Shown here piece after piece: positions 1 to 8,668 of a DNA stretch of 64,000 bases. The translations under genes and the position numbers were made by a program. Under the pieces are notes generated by a model. It did no database searches and was not told the origin of the DNA. It saw only the letters and a program-made list of their open reading frames with translations. The DNA comes from Dyadobacter luticola (GTDB taxonomy: Bacteria > Bacteroidota > Bacteroidia > Cytophagales > Spirosomataceae), in the NCBI RefSeq assembly GCF_005860805.1, contig NZ_VCEJ01000004.1, positions 1,612,001-1,676,000 of the forward strand, read 5' to 3'. Every line of letters starts with the position of its first letter. Positions within the stretch are counted from its first letter, which is position 1.

Positions 1-562
1 CTTTCCGAATATTGTTATCGAAATCGTAAGAGCCGAATGTGCTGTTACCGCCGCTACCCGGGTGAAGTGAATCCGTCAGTCTTGGGAGAATGTAAATGAT
101 CGGGATAAAAACGGCAAATGCAAAAATGTTGTAAACCGAAGAAATCCGCGCGCGGCGCTGCTCATCTTCAAAAGAAGTCCGCAGTAGCAGGTAGGCCAGG
201 TAAATCAGGATACCGACGGCTGCACCATTGAGTTTTGGATCATTCGGCCAGGGATCGCCCCAGGTATAATTGGCCCAGATAGAGCCGGTTAGGCAGCCCA
301 GGATCCCGAAAAAGATAGCAGATTTCGCCAGCTCACTCGCAATGTCGTCGTCGCCGATTTTTCCTTTATTCAAATATTTTACCGAAAATATCATCGAGAC
401 AAACAGCAGGAATGTCATCGCCAGCCAGAGCGCTACGTGGTAGTAAGTATTGCGGATACTTTCATTGATGATAGCAAGGTGGGGTACAGGCCCCATAAAT
501 CCCATCACGATCACGTAAAAAATGATCACAATGCACAGGATTTTCCACCAGATCTTTCTCAT
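1..562 (-). CDS. ccmC: Haem exporter / cytochrome c assembly protein CcmC, C-terminus cut by window edge
   Basis: Reading leftwards from the ATG at 562-560, an open frame runs to the window edge (about 187 codons), so the C-terminus is missing. It starts MRKIWWKILC and has several hydrophobic segments. A tryptophan-rich stretch around residues 75-90 (SIWANYTWGDPWPNDPKLNG) is the WWD-type haem-handling motif of the CcmC/CcmF family, and the short length and single WWD motif point to CcmC. CcmC works in the inner membrane with the CcmAB transporter to load haem onto CcmE for cytochrome c maturation. It lies 35 bp downstream of ccmB in the same direction, so they form one operon that continues beyond the left edge. 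Confidence 0.88.
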   Translation of the reverse strand, partial: MRKIWWKILCIVIIFYVIVMGFMGPVPHLAIINESIRNTYYHVALWLAMTFLLFVSMIFSVKYLNKGKIGDDDIASELAKSAIFFGILGCLTGSIWANYTWGDPWPNDPKLNGAAVGILIYLAYLLLRTSFEDEQRRARISSVYNIFAFAVFIPIIYILPRLTDSLHPGSGGNSTFGSYDFDNNIRK

Positions 563-597
563 TTTTAATCTTTTACTTTAAAAAACAAATCGGCCTT

Positions 598-1260
598 TCA
601 GCTTCTCCACAAATAAGGAAAAAGCAAAAAGCTCAGGGTTATTACTATGAGATCAATGGATAATAGTGTGCTGATTTCGTCCGAGCTGACCGACCAGTCG
701 AGCCCGTCCAATGCATTTTTCGACAATTTGATCGTCATTAAAAGCATGGGCAAAATGATTGGAAAACTGAGTACCGCCATCAAGGTGGCGCTGTTATCGG
801 CCTTGGAAGCAATGCCGGCTACCAATGTTAACACCGAGGCAAAACCCAGGGAGGCGAGTAAAATGCAGATCGCAAATAACGTCATATCACCCACCGGATT
901 GCCCATCACAAATGCATAGAAAATAAATCCCATCGTCGACAACATGATCATAATGAACGAGTTGTAAACGATTTTGGAGATAATAATGGCCTGCGGGCTG
1001 CAAAGATTGTAGTAGTATAAAAGCCGGCCGTAGCGTTCCTGAGAAAAACTTTTAGCGATGGCATTGACCGCTGTGAAAAGCAAAATGATCCAGAATAAGG
1101 TGTTCCAGACGATCGGGGTAAGCTGGTTTCTGCGTAGGTTGAAGCTGAGATAGCAGACAAAAACGGTGCTGACAACATATAGTAACATTCCGCTCAGCGC
1201 ATATTTCTGACGCCATTCCAATGTTACTTCTTTCCAGATAAGGGTCTTGATCTCGTTCAA
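598..1260 (-). CDS. ccmB: Haem exporter protein CcmB
   Basis: A 220-residue membrane protein with about six hydrophobic segments. The N-terminal pattern ending in KEVTLEWRQKY is typical of CcmB, the permease subunit of the ABC-type CcmAB complex that drives release of haem-loaded CcmE during cytochrome c maturation. The start codon appears to be TTG (1260-1258). The frame is open a little further upstream but contains no ATG, and the chosen start gives the usual short lead before the EWR motif. It is followed by ccmC after 35 bp. The ATPase ccmA is not next to it in this window. Confidence 0.9.
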   Translation of the reverse strand: MNEIKTLIWKEVTLEWRQKYALSGMLLYVVSTVFVCYLSFNLRRNQLTPIVWNTLFWIILLFTAVNAIAKSFSQERYGRLLYYYNLCSPQAIIISKIVYNSFIMIMLSTMGFIFYAFVMGNPVGDMTLFAICILLASLGFASVLTLVAGIASKADNSATLMAVLSFPIILPMLLMTIKLSKNALDGLDWSVSSDEISTLLSIDLIVITLSFLLFPYLWRS

Positions 1261-1338
1261 AATACTGGATCGCCTATCGGCAGTCGGCTTCGGTTGAGGA
1301 AGGAAGATCCAGGCGTTTACCAGAGACCTTCAAAGCTG

Positions 1339-1346
1339 CAAAAATA
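1339..1346 (-). promoter_or_regulatory. Putative promoter -7 box for ccmB-ccmC
   Basis: On the minus strand the sequence reads TATTTTTG, which matches the Bacteroidota -7 consensus TAnnTTTG. It lies about 80 bp upstream of the ccmB start. The -33 element is only T-rich. Confidence 0.4.
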
Positions 1347-1430
1347 CGATGGAAAGCCTCAGGAAAATAATAAAACGGAAAGGTTTTTAACTGACCGGCG
1401 TCACCATTTGAAGAATTCGAAAAGCGAATG

Positions 1431-1461
1431 TTTGATTTCCGGCAAGAGAATGCTTTATTTG
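1431..1461 (+). promoter_or_regulatory. Putative feoAB promoter (-33 TTTG, -7 TTTATTTG)
   Basis: TTTG at 1431-1434 is followed after exactly 19 bp by TTTATTTG at 1454-1461, a one-mismatch match to TAnnTTTG. The spacing fits the Bacteroidota housekeeping promoter and predicts a leader of about 27 nt before the feoA ATG. No Fur-type box could be assigned with confidence. Confidence 0.5.
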
Positions 1462-1494
1462 TAGCTTAAATAAACTGAGTCTAAATAAGAGCGT

Positions 1495-1722
1495 ATGTCA
1501 GCCCATACAGTTTCCAAACTTCGAAAAGGCGAGAAAGGGGTCATCAAATCGTTTTCAGATCAGGCTATGTCGCTCAAATTGCTGGAAATGGGATGTCTGC
1601 CGGGCTGTGAGGTGCGGCTGGATGCCATCGCGCCTTTCGGCGATCCGATATGTATCAATGTAGGTGGATGTTATAGTTTGTCGTTGCGGCTCAATGAGGC
1701 GTCGGTTATCGAGTTAGAGTAG
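1495..1722 (+). CDS. feoA: Ferrous iron transport accessory protein FeoA
   Basis: A 75-residue protein with the FeoA SH3-like pattern: an N-terminal GEKGVIKSF strand, LLEMGCLPGCEV in the middle and a hydrophobic end (LSLRLNEASVIELE). FeoA is a small cytoplasmic partner of FeoB in ferrous iron uptake. The ATG start at 1495 lies about 27 nt after a predicted transcription start. FeoB follows after 27 bp in the same direction, so the two form a feoAB operon. In some Bacteroidota FeoA is fused to FeoB; here it is separate. Confidence 0.93.
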   Translation: MSAHTVSKLRKGEKGVIKSFSDQAMSLKLLEMGCLPGCEVRLDAIAPFGDPICINVGGCYSLSLRLNEASVIELE

Positions 1723-1749
1723 GGTACGTTCCGTTTACAAGCTTTTCCA

Positions 1750-3873
1750 TTGAAACAAGGAAATATAAAAGTTGCGCTGGTAGGTAACCCGAATGCCGGC
1801 AAATCCACATTATTCAATTCCCTCACCGGTTTACGTCAGAAAACCGGAAATTTTCCGGGTGTCACCGTAGAGAAAAAATCAGGAACATTCCGGATCGCAG
1901 GCATCGATGCTCCCGTTACATTGGTCGACTTGCCGGGAACTTACAGTATTTATCCCAAATCAAAAGACGAGGCGGTGGTCATGGATATCCTGGCCAACCC
2001 CAAACATCCCGATTTTCCGGACGTGGTGATCGTTGTTGTCGATGCCTCGAACCTGCAAAGAAATCTCCTGCTTTTCACCGAAGTTAGCGACCTGGGGCTT
2101 CCCTGCGTGATGGCATTGAATATGCTCGATGTGGCGCAGAGCATGAATTTAACGGTGAGTGCGGTGCAGCTTGCCATGCAGCTGAATGTGCCGGTAGCCA
2201 GCATCAATGCCCGGACGGGTGTGGGAATCGACAAGCTCAAAGAGGCGGTGAAACAACTTTTAGAGGTGCAGAAAAAGCCGGAGCTGCGGTATTTTTATGA
2301 GCCCAAAAAAGAGGAAATTGCCCTGATAGGGGAGGTGAAGCAAATCTATAATCTTCAAAATGACTACGTAGCGCTGCAATATGTCTGTCAGCACGATAAT
2401 TTTTCCTTTCTGGAACAACCCGCACGGACAAGGCTGGATAAGTTGATTGAAAAGTACGGTTTCGATGAAAATCATTTTCTCGCCACCGAAACCGTTGCGC
2501 GGTATGAGAAAATCAAGCCGATTGTTTCCAAAGCCGTAAAATCTTCCGGCGCTACCGAGCAGCCTTACTGGACGCGCAAGCTGGATAGTATTTTGCTTCA
2601 CCGGGTTTGGGGATATGTGATTTTTGCGCTGGTTTTACTGCTTGTTTTTCAGGCTATTTTCAGCTGGGCTACATTCCTGAGCGATATTGTCGATGGCGGC
2701 GCGGCGCAGGGTATCGAGTGGGTCAAATCTGTTTTGCCGGAAGGTGTTTTAAATGATCTTATTACCGACGGAATCCTGGCCGGCGTAGCAGGTATCATTG
2801 TATTCATACCGCAGATCGCGATCCTTTTTGCATTGGTTTCCATTTTGGAGGAATCGGGTTATATGGCGCGGGTGATGGTGATTATGGATAAATTAATGCG
2901 TCGGTTCGGGCTAAATGGCCGCAGCGTGGTGCCGTTAATTTCCGGCGTAGCCTGCGCAGTTCCAGCGATTATGACCACCCGCAGCATCAGCAGCCGGTAC
3001 GAAAGGTTGCTGACGATATTGGTCACACCATTAATGAGCTGCTCCGCGCGCCTCCCGATATATACGATCCTGATCGCGCTGGTGGTACCCTCTACCCAGG
3101 TTCTGGGTTTTTTCAGCTTGCAGGGGCTGGTTTTGTTCGGATTATACTTCCTCGGACTTTTTGGCGCGCTGGCATCGGCGTGGCTGCTTTCTCTTTTTAT
3201 TCCAAGAAACGAGCCGAGTTATTTTATGCTCGAAATGCCTTCCTACAAGCTGCCGCGCTGGGGACATGTCGGTTTTATGATGTATGAAAGTGTGAAATCT
3301 TTTGTCCTGGAAGCCGGAAAAGTAATTATGGCGATATCGATCGTGCTCTGGGTGCTGTCATCTTATGGCCCTGGCGATCGGATGAAAAAGGCTGAGCAAA
3401 CTACTTTGACAAAAATGTCAAATGCACCGCAGGAAGAAGTGGATGCAGCGGTAGCTTCCGCCAGACTGGAAAATTCTTACGCCGGACAATTCGGACATTT
3501 CATCGAGCCGGTGATCCGACCGCTGGGCTATGACTGGAAAATCGGCATCGCTTTACTGGCATCTTTTGCCGCCCGGGAAGTTTTCGTAGGTACCATGGCG
3601 ACGATTTACAGCATCAGCGGAGATTCGGAAGACGTCCCGACTGTGAAGCAGCGACTTTTGCAAGAGAAAGATCCCGAAACCGGCGCCCCGATGTTCTCCG
3701 CAGCCGTATGCGCGTCACTCTTAATGTTCTACGTCTTCGCCATGATGTGCATGAGCACCATCGCCGTAGTCTACCGCGAAACCCACGGCTGGAAATGGCC
3801 TTTGATACAGCTGGCCTACCTCATGGTACTGGCATATGGGGCGGCTTTTGTGGCTTATCAATTGTTTAGTTGA
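1750..3873 (+). CDS. feoB: Ferrous iron transporter FeoB
   Basis: A 707-residue inner-membrane Fe(II) transporter. The N-terminal GTPase domain shows G1 (GNPNAGKST, residues 12-20), G3 (DLPG, 60-63) and G4 (NMLD, 124-127). Gate-type motifs follow in the membrane part, including SGVACAVPAIMTTRSI and the repeat-like SCSARLPIYTILIALVVP. The start codon is TTG at 1750; the translation MKQGNIKVALVGNPN places the P-loop where FeoB proteins have it, and no better ATG is available. It follows feoA by 27 bp. Its last 16 bp overlap the end of a small gene on the opposite strand. Confidence 0.96.
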   Translation: MKQGNIKVALVGNPNAGKSTLFNSLTGLRQKTGNFPGVTVEKKSGTFRIAGIDAPVTLVDLPGTYSIYPKSKDEAVVMDILANPKHPDFPDVVIVVVDASNLQRNLLLFTEVSDLGLPCVMALNMLDVAQSMNLTVSAVQLAMQLNVPVASINARTGVGIDKLKEAVKQLLEVQKKPELRYFYEPKKEEIALIGEVKQIYNLQNDYVALQYVCQHDNFSFLEQPARTRLDKLIEKYGFDENHFLATETVARYEKIKPIVSKAVKSSGATEQPYWTRKLDSILLHRVWGYVIFALVLLLVFQAIFSWATFLSDIVDGGAAQGIEWVKSVLPEGVLNDLITDGILAGVAGIIVFIPQIAILFALVSILEESGYMARVMVIMDKLMRRFGLNGRSVVPLISGVACAVPAIMTTRSISSRYERLLTILVTPLMSCSARLPIYTILIALVVPSTQVLGFFSLQGLVLFGLYFLGLFGALASAWLLSLFIPRNEPSYFMLEMPSYKLPRWGHVGFMMYESVKSFVLEAGKVIMAISIVLWVLSSYGPGDRMKKAEQTTLTKMSNAPQEEVDAAVASARLENSYAGQFGHFIEPVIRPLGYDWKIGIALLASFAAREVFVGTMATIYSISGDSEDVPTVKQRLLQEKDPETGAPMFSAAVCASLLMFYVFAMMCMSTIAVVYRETHGWKWPLIQLAYLMVLAYGAAFVAYQLFS

Positions 3874-4073
3874 AACAGAGGTATGTCGGCAGATGTTAGT
3901 TTGCCCTTACTTTCCGATAGCTGGATAGCAGCATCAAGATCAACTTGTATATCCAAGTTGAAGTGACTTAGACTAACATTCTTAGGCATATCTTTTACAT
4001 AGAAAACCTCATCTCGCTTGTTGACCAAGCTCTTTCTTTTTTTGTCTTTAAATGCCATAGCAAAAAGTAACAT
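3858..4073 (-). CDS. Small hypothetical protein downstream of the NAD(P)HX repair gene
   Basis: A 71-residue open frame fills the otherwise empty 206 bp between feoB and the NAD(P)HX enzyme. It starts 6 bp after the stop of that enzyme on the same strand, so translational coupling is possible. An internal Met6 (MAFKDKKRKS) is an equally good start. The protein has a lysine-rich N-terminus and an acidic C-terminal half, with no signal peptide or membrane segment. I do not recognise a family. It could be a real small protein or an open frame arising by chance; the absence of any other gene here and the tight spacing favour the former modestly. Confidence 0.45.
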   Translation of the reverse strand: MLLFAMAFKDKKRKSLVNKRDEVFYVKDMPKNVSLSHFNLDIQVDLDAAIQLSESKGKLTSADIPLFQLNN

Positions 4074-4079
4074 TAAAAT

Positions 4080-5561
4080 TTACCAGCCCAAACAATCAAC
4101 AACGTCCGAGGCAATCAACGCACTCTGACCCTTCCTTTCCGCTGCCCTATCCCCGGCCAATCCATGCTGATAAACTGCCAAAACTGCCGCATCAGCAGGT
4201 TCATATTTTTGGGCTAAAAGTGCTGTTACTATCCCCGTCAAAACATCGCCTGTGCCGCCGGTAGCCATGCCTGGATTTCCGGTGGAGTTGAAATGTACTT
4301 CGCCGGAGGGCAGGATTACAGCAGTATTTGCACCTTTCAGGCAAATGATAACTTTGTGTTTTTTAGCGAAATCCCGGGCTATTTCCAGTCTTTTGTATTC
4401 ATTTTCGCTGTCGCCCGCCAGTCGCTGAAATTCCTTTGGGTGCGGGGTTAAAACGGTATTTTCAGGGAGCTTCTCATATAATGTTTGATCCTGAGATAAC
4501 AGATTCAATGCATCCGCATCGATCGCCAGCGGCGCTTTTACGATTTCGAGCAGGCTTTTCAACATTGCCGCCGTTTTGGAGTCCTGCCCGATTCCGGGCC
4601 CGATACCGATCGCAGAATAGCTGTCGAGCTCGGGCAATGCTGTATTATGTTTTGGATCGCTATCTGTAATCGCCATCGCCTCCGGGATGGAAATTTGAAT
4701 GATCTCATAGCCACATTCCGGCAAATGCATGGTCAGTAGACCGACGCCAGAGCGTAAACAAGCTTTTCCGGACAAAACCGCCGCGCCCATTTTACCATAA
4801 CTCCCCGCAATCAGCAGCGCGTGGCCGAATGTGCCTTTGTGCGAGAATTTTTCCCTGGGTTTAATGATCGCCTCCGCAGCTTTTTTATCCGTATAATAAA
4901 AAGGTGTCTCCGCATTTTGGATGAAATCTCCATTCAAACCGATATCCACCACAAACCACTCTCCCGTAAACTTGGCATTCTGTGGCAGCATGAAGGCCAA
5001 TTTGGGAAGCTGAAATGTGACCGTACAATGCGGTTCAATGATGATATCTTCCTTTTGATTAGGCTGATCGGCATACAAGCCGCTCGCAATGTCAATGGAA
5101 ATCAGCTTATTGGGCAGCGCATTTAACTTTTTTATTATTTCTGCTAGAAAACCTTCAACTGGCCTTGACAAACCTGAACCGAGCAGCGTGTCAATGCAAA
5201 CGACATTAGGCGTGACCTCTGGGAAGTCATCGACCGACGATAATGTTTGCGCTTTTAAATGTGCATCCAGCCTGTCGAGGTTACTTTTAAAATCTTCCGA
5301 AGCGTGATCTGTGTAATTGATAATAGAAACCGAAACATCGTAGCCCTGAATGCTGAGGATCCGAGCCACGGCCAGTCCATCGCCGCCATTATTTCCTTTT
5401 CCGCAAAAGATATGTACCGGTCTGGTGTTGACAAAATGATTGGTAAACCATCCCACAAATGCATTCGAGGCGCGTTCCATCAAATCGAGCGAAGATATTG
5501 GCTCGTTTTGGATCGTGTAGGCGTCGAGTTCACGGATCTGTGTGACATTCAATATTTTCAT
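4080..5561 (-). CDS. nnr: Bifunctional NAD(P)HX epimerase / ADP-dependent NAD(P)HX dehydratase
   Basis: A 493-residue two-domain repair enzyme. The N-terminal YjeF_N-type epimerase (about residues 1-210) carries the GKGNNGGDGLAVAR motif and an IDIASG segment. The C-terminal ribokinase-like dehydratase (about 225-493) carries GIGPGIG, DADALN, LTPHPKEF and the GNPGMATGGTGDVLTG nucleotide-binding motif. Together they repair hydrated NADH and NADPH in the cytoplasm. Length and domain order match the fused bacterial Nnr family. It is divergent from rplS, and the 134-bp gap holds the rplS promoter. Confidence 0.95.
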   Translation of the reverse strand: MKILNVTQIRELDAYTIQNEPISSLDLMERASNAFVGWFTNHFVNTRPVHIFCGKGNNGGDGLAVARILSIQGYDVSVSIINYTDHASEDFKSNLDRLDAHLKAQTLSSVDDFPEVTPNVVCIDTLLGSGLSRPVEGFLAEIIKKLNALPNKLISIDIASGLYADQPNQKEDIIIEPHCTVTFQLPKLAFMLPQNAKFTGEWFVVDIGLNGDFIQNAETPFYYTDKKAAEAIIKPREKFSHKGTFGHALLIAGSYGKMGAAVLSGKACLRSGVGLLTMHLPECGYEIIQISIPEAMAITDSDPKHNTALPELDSYSAIGIGPGIGQDSKTAAMLKSLLEIVKAPLAIDADALNLLSQDQTLYEKLPENTVLTPHPKEFQRLAGDSENEYKRLEIARDFAKKHKVIICLKGANTAVILPSGEVHFNSTGNPGMATGGTGDVLTGIVTALLAQKYEPADAAVLAVYQHGLAGDRAAERKGQSALIASDVVDCLGW

Positions 5562-5572
5562 TACGCTTCTGC

Positions 5573-5603
5573 TTTTACTTAAAGGGAAAAAATCTTAGCT
5601 TTG
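5573..5603 (+). promoter_or_regulatory. Putative rplS promoter
   Basis: TTTT (5573-5576), a 19-bp spacer, then TAGCTTTG (5596-5603), a full match to the -7 consensus TAnnTTTG. The predicted leader is about 85 nt, long for this window, and could hold regulatory RNA structure of the ribosomal protein gene; none was clearly recognised. Confidence 0.6.
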
Positions 5604-5695
5604 CACTCGTTTTCGCAAAGGCTGTTTTGAATGAAGGGGCGTCACCCCATCCGCTGGAAGCAAGCTATCATTTTAATCCATAAAAAGCACTCGTC

Positions 5696-6058
5696 ATGAG
5701 CGAACTTATTAAACTCGTTGAAGCTACGATTGAAAATCGTAAATCCGAGTATCCTGACTTTGGGTCAGGCGACACGATCAATGTACACGTTAAGATCCGT
5801 GAAGGTAACAAAGAGCGTATCCAGCAATTTCAGGGTACTGTTATGCAACGTCGCAATCTTAGCGGAAGCGGAGAGACTTTCACAGTGCGTAAAATTTCGA
5901 ACGGTATCGGTGTGGAACGTGTTTTCCCGATCCTTTCGCCAAGTATCGCAAAAATCGAATTGATTCGTCGCGGTAAAGTGCGTCGCTCACGTTTGTTCTT
6001 CTTACGTGGCCGTCAAGGCAAAGCCGCTCGTATTAAAGAGCTTAAAGTTTCGAAATAA
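5696..6058 (+). CDS. rplS: 50S ribosomal protein L19
   Basis: A 120-residue protein matching L19 along its length: [49 protein letters not shown] and a basic end with [24 protein letters not shown]19 sits at the subunit interface of the ribosome. The gene stands alone rather than behind trmD. It has its own promoter and is followed by a strong hairpin terminator. Confidence 0.97.
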   Translation: MSELIKLVEATIENRKSEYPDFGSGDTINVHVKIREGNKERIQQFQGTVMQRRNLSGSGETFTVRKISNGIGVERVFPILSPSIAKIELIRRGKVRRSRLFFLRGRQGKAARIKELKVSK

Positions 6059-6098
6059 GAAATTTCTTTTTCGGAAATTCCATTTCGGACAAAAATTT

Positions 6099-6133
6099 AA
6101 AACCCTGCAAGTGATTATTTCTGGCAGGGTTTT
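6099..6133 (+). terminator. Rho-independent-type terminator after rplS
   Basis: A perfect 10-bp inverted repeat, AAAACCCTGC (6099-6108) and GCAGGGTTTT (6124-6133), with a 15-nt loop, 40 bp after the rplS stop. The T run closes the stem. Confidence 0.75.
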
Positions 6134-6218
6134 GTTGTTTCTGGGTATTCGCTTTTTTTGTTGTTACAATTGGCTTTTAGTGCTCAGCTTTTTCAACTCG
6201 TAGCATTGACTTCATTTT

Positions 6219-7010
6219 ATGAAAATCACATTCTTTAAATACCAGGGCACCGGCAATGATTTTGTCATGATAGACGACCGCGACCAAAGCTTTCCGGTTT
6301 CGAAAGAACTCATCGCATCGATCTGTCACCGCAGGTTTGGCGTTGGCTCCGACGGATTGATCCTTTTGCAAAATGCGGAAGGTTATGATTTCAGGATGGT
6401 GTATTTCAATGCGGACGGCGGAGAAGGAAGTATGTGCGGGAATGGTGGCCGCTGTGTTGTTCGTTTTGCGAATGATCTGGGCCTGTTTTCTGATCATACC
6501 AAGTTCATCGCGGTGGACGGAGAACACGAAGGAACGGTTTCCGGGGACGTGATCCGGTTGAAAATGTCGGGTGTAAAAGATGTGCAGCGCTACGAAGATT
6601 ATGATTTCCTCAATACCGGCTCGCCGCATTATGTTACTTTCGTTGACCAGGTGGACGAGGTGGATGTGGTCAACATTGGCAGCGAAATCCGCTACGGTTC
6701 GATTTACGGGCCTCAGGGCGGTACCAATGTTAATTTTGCGGAGATCATCGAAGAAAATCACCTGAGCGTGCGGACCTACGAGCGCGGCGTGGAAGATGAA
6801 ACATTCAGCTGCGGTACCGGCGTTACTGCTTGCGCACTGTCAGCCAGTTTGCGGAATGACTGGCAAAGCCCGATCACGGTTGAAACGATTGGGGGAACAT
6901 TGGAAGTAGCTTTTCAACAAAATGCAAACGGTGAATTTGACGACATTACGTTGATTGGCCCTGCGGTCCGGGTTTTTGAAGGTGTGCTCGATACTACTCC
7001 GACTCGATAA
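6219..7010 (+). CDS. dapF: Diaminopimelate epimerase
   Basis: A 263-residue cytoplasmic enzyme that interconverts LL- and meso-diaminopimelate for lysine and peptidoglycan synthesis. The two catalytic cysteines are in place: C73 in EGSMCGNGGRC and C198 in TFSCGTGVTAC. The N-terminal FFKYQGTGNDFVMID motif is also typical. It stands alone, and its last 17 bp overlap the end of the convergent rhodanese gene. dapA of the same pathway lies elsewhere in this window (33125). Confidence 0.97.
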   Translation: MKITFFKYQGTGNDFVMIDDRDQSFPVSKELIASICHRRFGVGSDGLILLQNAEGYDFRMVYFNADGGEGSMCGNGGRCVVRFANDLGLFSDHTKFIAVDGEHEGTVSGDVIRLKMSGVKDVQRYEDYDFLNTGSPHYVTFVDQVDEVDVVNIGSEIRYGSIYGPQGGTNVNFAEIIEENHLSVRTYERGVEDETFSCGTGVTACALSASLRNDWQSPITVETIGGTLEVAFQQNANGEFDDITLIGPAVRVFEGVLDTTPTR

Positions 7011-7296
7011 TTCCGCCTTTTACGTGGAAGATCTTTTTGTCAATCCACTCCGGTATGCGGCAATAATCCATCGCCGCTACCTTACTTCTTACACCATTGG
7101 TACAAATCACAATGATGGTGTTATAAGAATCTAGTAAGCCTCTTTTTTCGCGGATTTCTGCCAAAGGAATGTTGATCCCGCCTTCATTAAATTCTTCAAA
7201 TTCCCAGACTTCCCGTACATCTACCAATACTGCATCTGGCTCCGCAGCAAATGTTACGGCGGTTTTCAGGTCGATATCTGCGTAGGTATTTTTCAT
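6994..7296 (-). CDS. Rhodanese-like domain protein
   Basis: A single-domain protein of about 100 residues. The active-site loop C-T-N-G-V-R-S has its cysteine at about residue 65, and LVDVREVWEFEEF is the typical rhodanese entry motif. Such proteins carry sulfur as a cysteine persulfide. The frame is open up to 7383, but the extra 29 residues look non-native and would overlap the helicase gene. I therefore chose the internal ATG at 7296 (MKNTYADIDLK), which leaves a 61-bp gap. It probably follows the helicase in one transcript. The C-terminal codons overlap dapF tail to tail. Confidence 0.85.
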   Translation of the reverse strand: MKNTYADIDLKTAVTFAAEPDAVLVDVREVWEFEEFNEGGINIPLAEIREKRGLLDSYNTIIVICTNGVRSKVAAMDYCRIPEWIDKKIFHVKGGIIESE

Positions 7297-7357
7297 TTTG
7301 GATAAAAAATTACCGGATATTTTTTCAAATAACCGGTAATGTAAAAAGCTAAATGTA

Positions 7358-8497
7358 CTAGCGCAGAGAATACGGATGATCATTCACGACCGGGATATTC
7401 TTGGCAATCAGCTTGTGGATATCTTTCAGAAAAACCCTTTCATCTCGATCACAAAATGAAAACGCAATACCTTTCGCCCCGGCACGACCTGTCCGGCCGA
7501 TACGGTGCACGTAAGTTTCCGGAATGTTCGGGATTTCGTAGTTGATCACATGTGTCAGATCGTCCACATCAATACCCCTCGCCGCAATGTCCGTCGCTAC
7601 CAAAACCCTGGTAGTCTGGCTTTTAAAATTTTTCAAAGCATTTTGCCGCGCAGTTTGCGATTTATTTCCGTGGATCGCCTCCGAGCTTACGCCCGCTTTT
7701 CTGAGTACTTTCACCACTTTATCCGCGCCATGTTTTGTTCTTGTAAAAACCAGCGCAGTAGCGATAGTCTGGTCTTCCAGAATATGCAGTAAAAGCGAGT
7801 TTTTATCCGATTTATCCACATAATACAAAGACTGACGAATCGTATCCGCCGTAGAAGAAACCGGGGTAACTTCCACTTTTGCAGGGTTTGTCAGAATAGT
7901 GTTAGCTAATGAGACAATCGCGGGAGGCATGGTAGCCGAGAAGAAAAGCGATTGTCTTTTGGCTGGCAAAAGCTTGATCACCTTTTTTACATCGTGCACA
8001 AAACCCATGTCCAGCATTCTGTCCGCCTCGTCGAGAACAAAAAATTCTAGCTGGTTTAGTTTCACAAAGCCCTGGTTGATCAAATCGAGCAACCGGCCTG
8101 GCGTCGCAATCAGTACATCGATCCCTTTTTGCAAAGCGTCGGTTTGCGGCTTTTGACCTACTCCACCAAAAATAACCGTGTGTTTCACCTGCATATGGCG
8201 ACCGTAAGCCGCAAAACTTTCCCCGATCTGGATCGCCAGCTCGCGGGTCGGCGTCAAAATAAGTGCGCGGATATGTCTTCTTTCCTGCCTGCCATCCTTA
8301 AATTCCTGCAGCAGCTGCAACATTGGAATTGCGAAAGCCGCCGTCTTGCCGGTACCCGTCTGGGCGCATCCCAGCAAATCTCTTTTCTCTAAAATAATGG
8401 GGATTGCCTTGGCCTGGATCGGAGTGGGAGTGGTGTAACCTTCTTCTTTCAGAGCCTTTGTAATAGGCTCAATGAGTTTTAAATCTTGAAATATCAT
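7358..8497 (-). CDS. DEAD-box RNA helicase, RhlE-like
   Basis: An ATP-dependent RNA helicase of about 379 residues with the full motif set: Q motif (GYTTPTPIQ), Walker [35 protein letters not shown] and [10 protein letters not shown]. It lacks the long basic C-terminal tail of many homologues and ends soon after the helicase core. An upstream in-frame Met at 8530 would add 11 residues; I prefer 8497 because [12 protein letters not shown] fits the usual RhlE beginning. The likely role is RNA remodelling in ribosome assembly or mRNA decay. Confidence 0.93.
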   Translation of the reverse strand: MIFQDLKLIEPITKALKEEGYTTPTPIQAKAIPIILEKRDLLGCAQTGTGKTAAFAIPMLQLLQEFKDGRQERRHIRALILTPTRELAIQIGESFAAYGRHMQVKHTVIFGGVGQKPQTDALQKGIDVLIATPGRLLDLINQGFVKLNQLEFFVLDEADRMLDMGFVHDVKKVIKLLPAKRQSLFFSATMPPAIVSLANTILTNPAKVEVTPVSSTADTIRQSLYYVDKSDKNSLLLHILEDQTIATALVFTRTKHGADKVVKVLRKAGVSSEAIHGNKSQTARQNALKNFKSQTTRVLVATDIAARGIDVDDLTHVINYEIPNIPETYVHRIGRTGRAGAKGIAFSFCDRDERVFLKDIHKLIAKNIPVVNDHPYSLR

Positions 8498-8562
8498 TTG
8501 TTTTTGATGACTGTTCAAGATCGAATCCAAACAGTCTGATAAATAAAATGGTCTTATGACCG

Positions 8563-8570
8563 CAAAGATA
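8563..8570 (-). promoter_or_regulatory. Putative promoter -7 box for the DEAD-box helicase
   Basis: The minus strand reads TATCTTTG, a full match to TAnnTTTG, with the transcript expected to start about 7 nt downstream. A small perfect hairpin (GGTC-ATAA-GACC, 8550-8561) lies at the expected start of the RNA. Confidence 0.55.
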
Positions 8571-8629
8571 ACAGCACACCTATTTTAAACGTTCAGTGAA
8601 TATCGTTCCAGCGGTTACAACCCATTGCT

Positions 8630-8637
8630 TAATTTTG
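8630..8637 (+). promoter_or_regulatory. Putative promoter -7 box for the secreted protein gene at 8669
   Basis: TAATTTTG matches TAnnTTTG and would give a leader of about 25 nt before the ATG at 8669. The -33 region is weak. Confidence 0.5.
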
Positions 8638-8668
8638 GTTCTTCTACTCATCAACCTATATCTCACTT

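Noticed and set aside
6177..6761. 194-codon open frame opposite dapF
   Set aside because: Lies inside a conserved gene on the other strand and has no family resemblance.
7297..7383. N-terminal extension of the rhodanese protein
   Set aside because: It overlaps the helicase gene, carries residues not typical of the family, and an in-frame ATG at 7296 gives the normal start.
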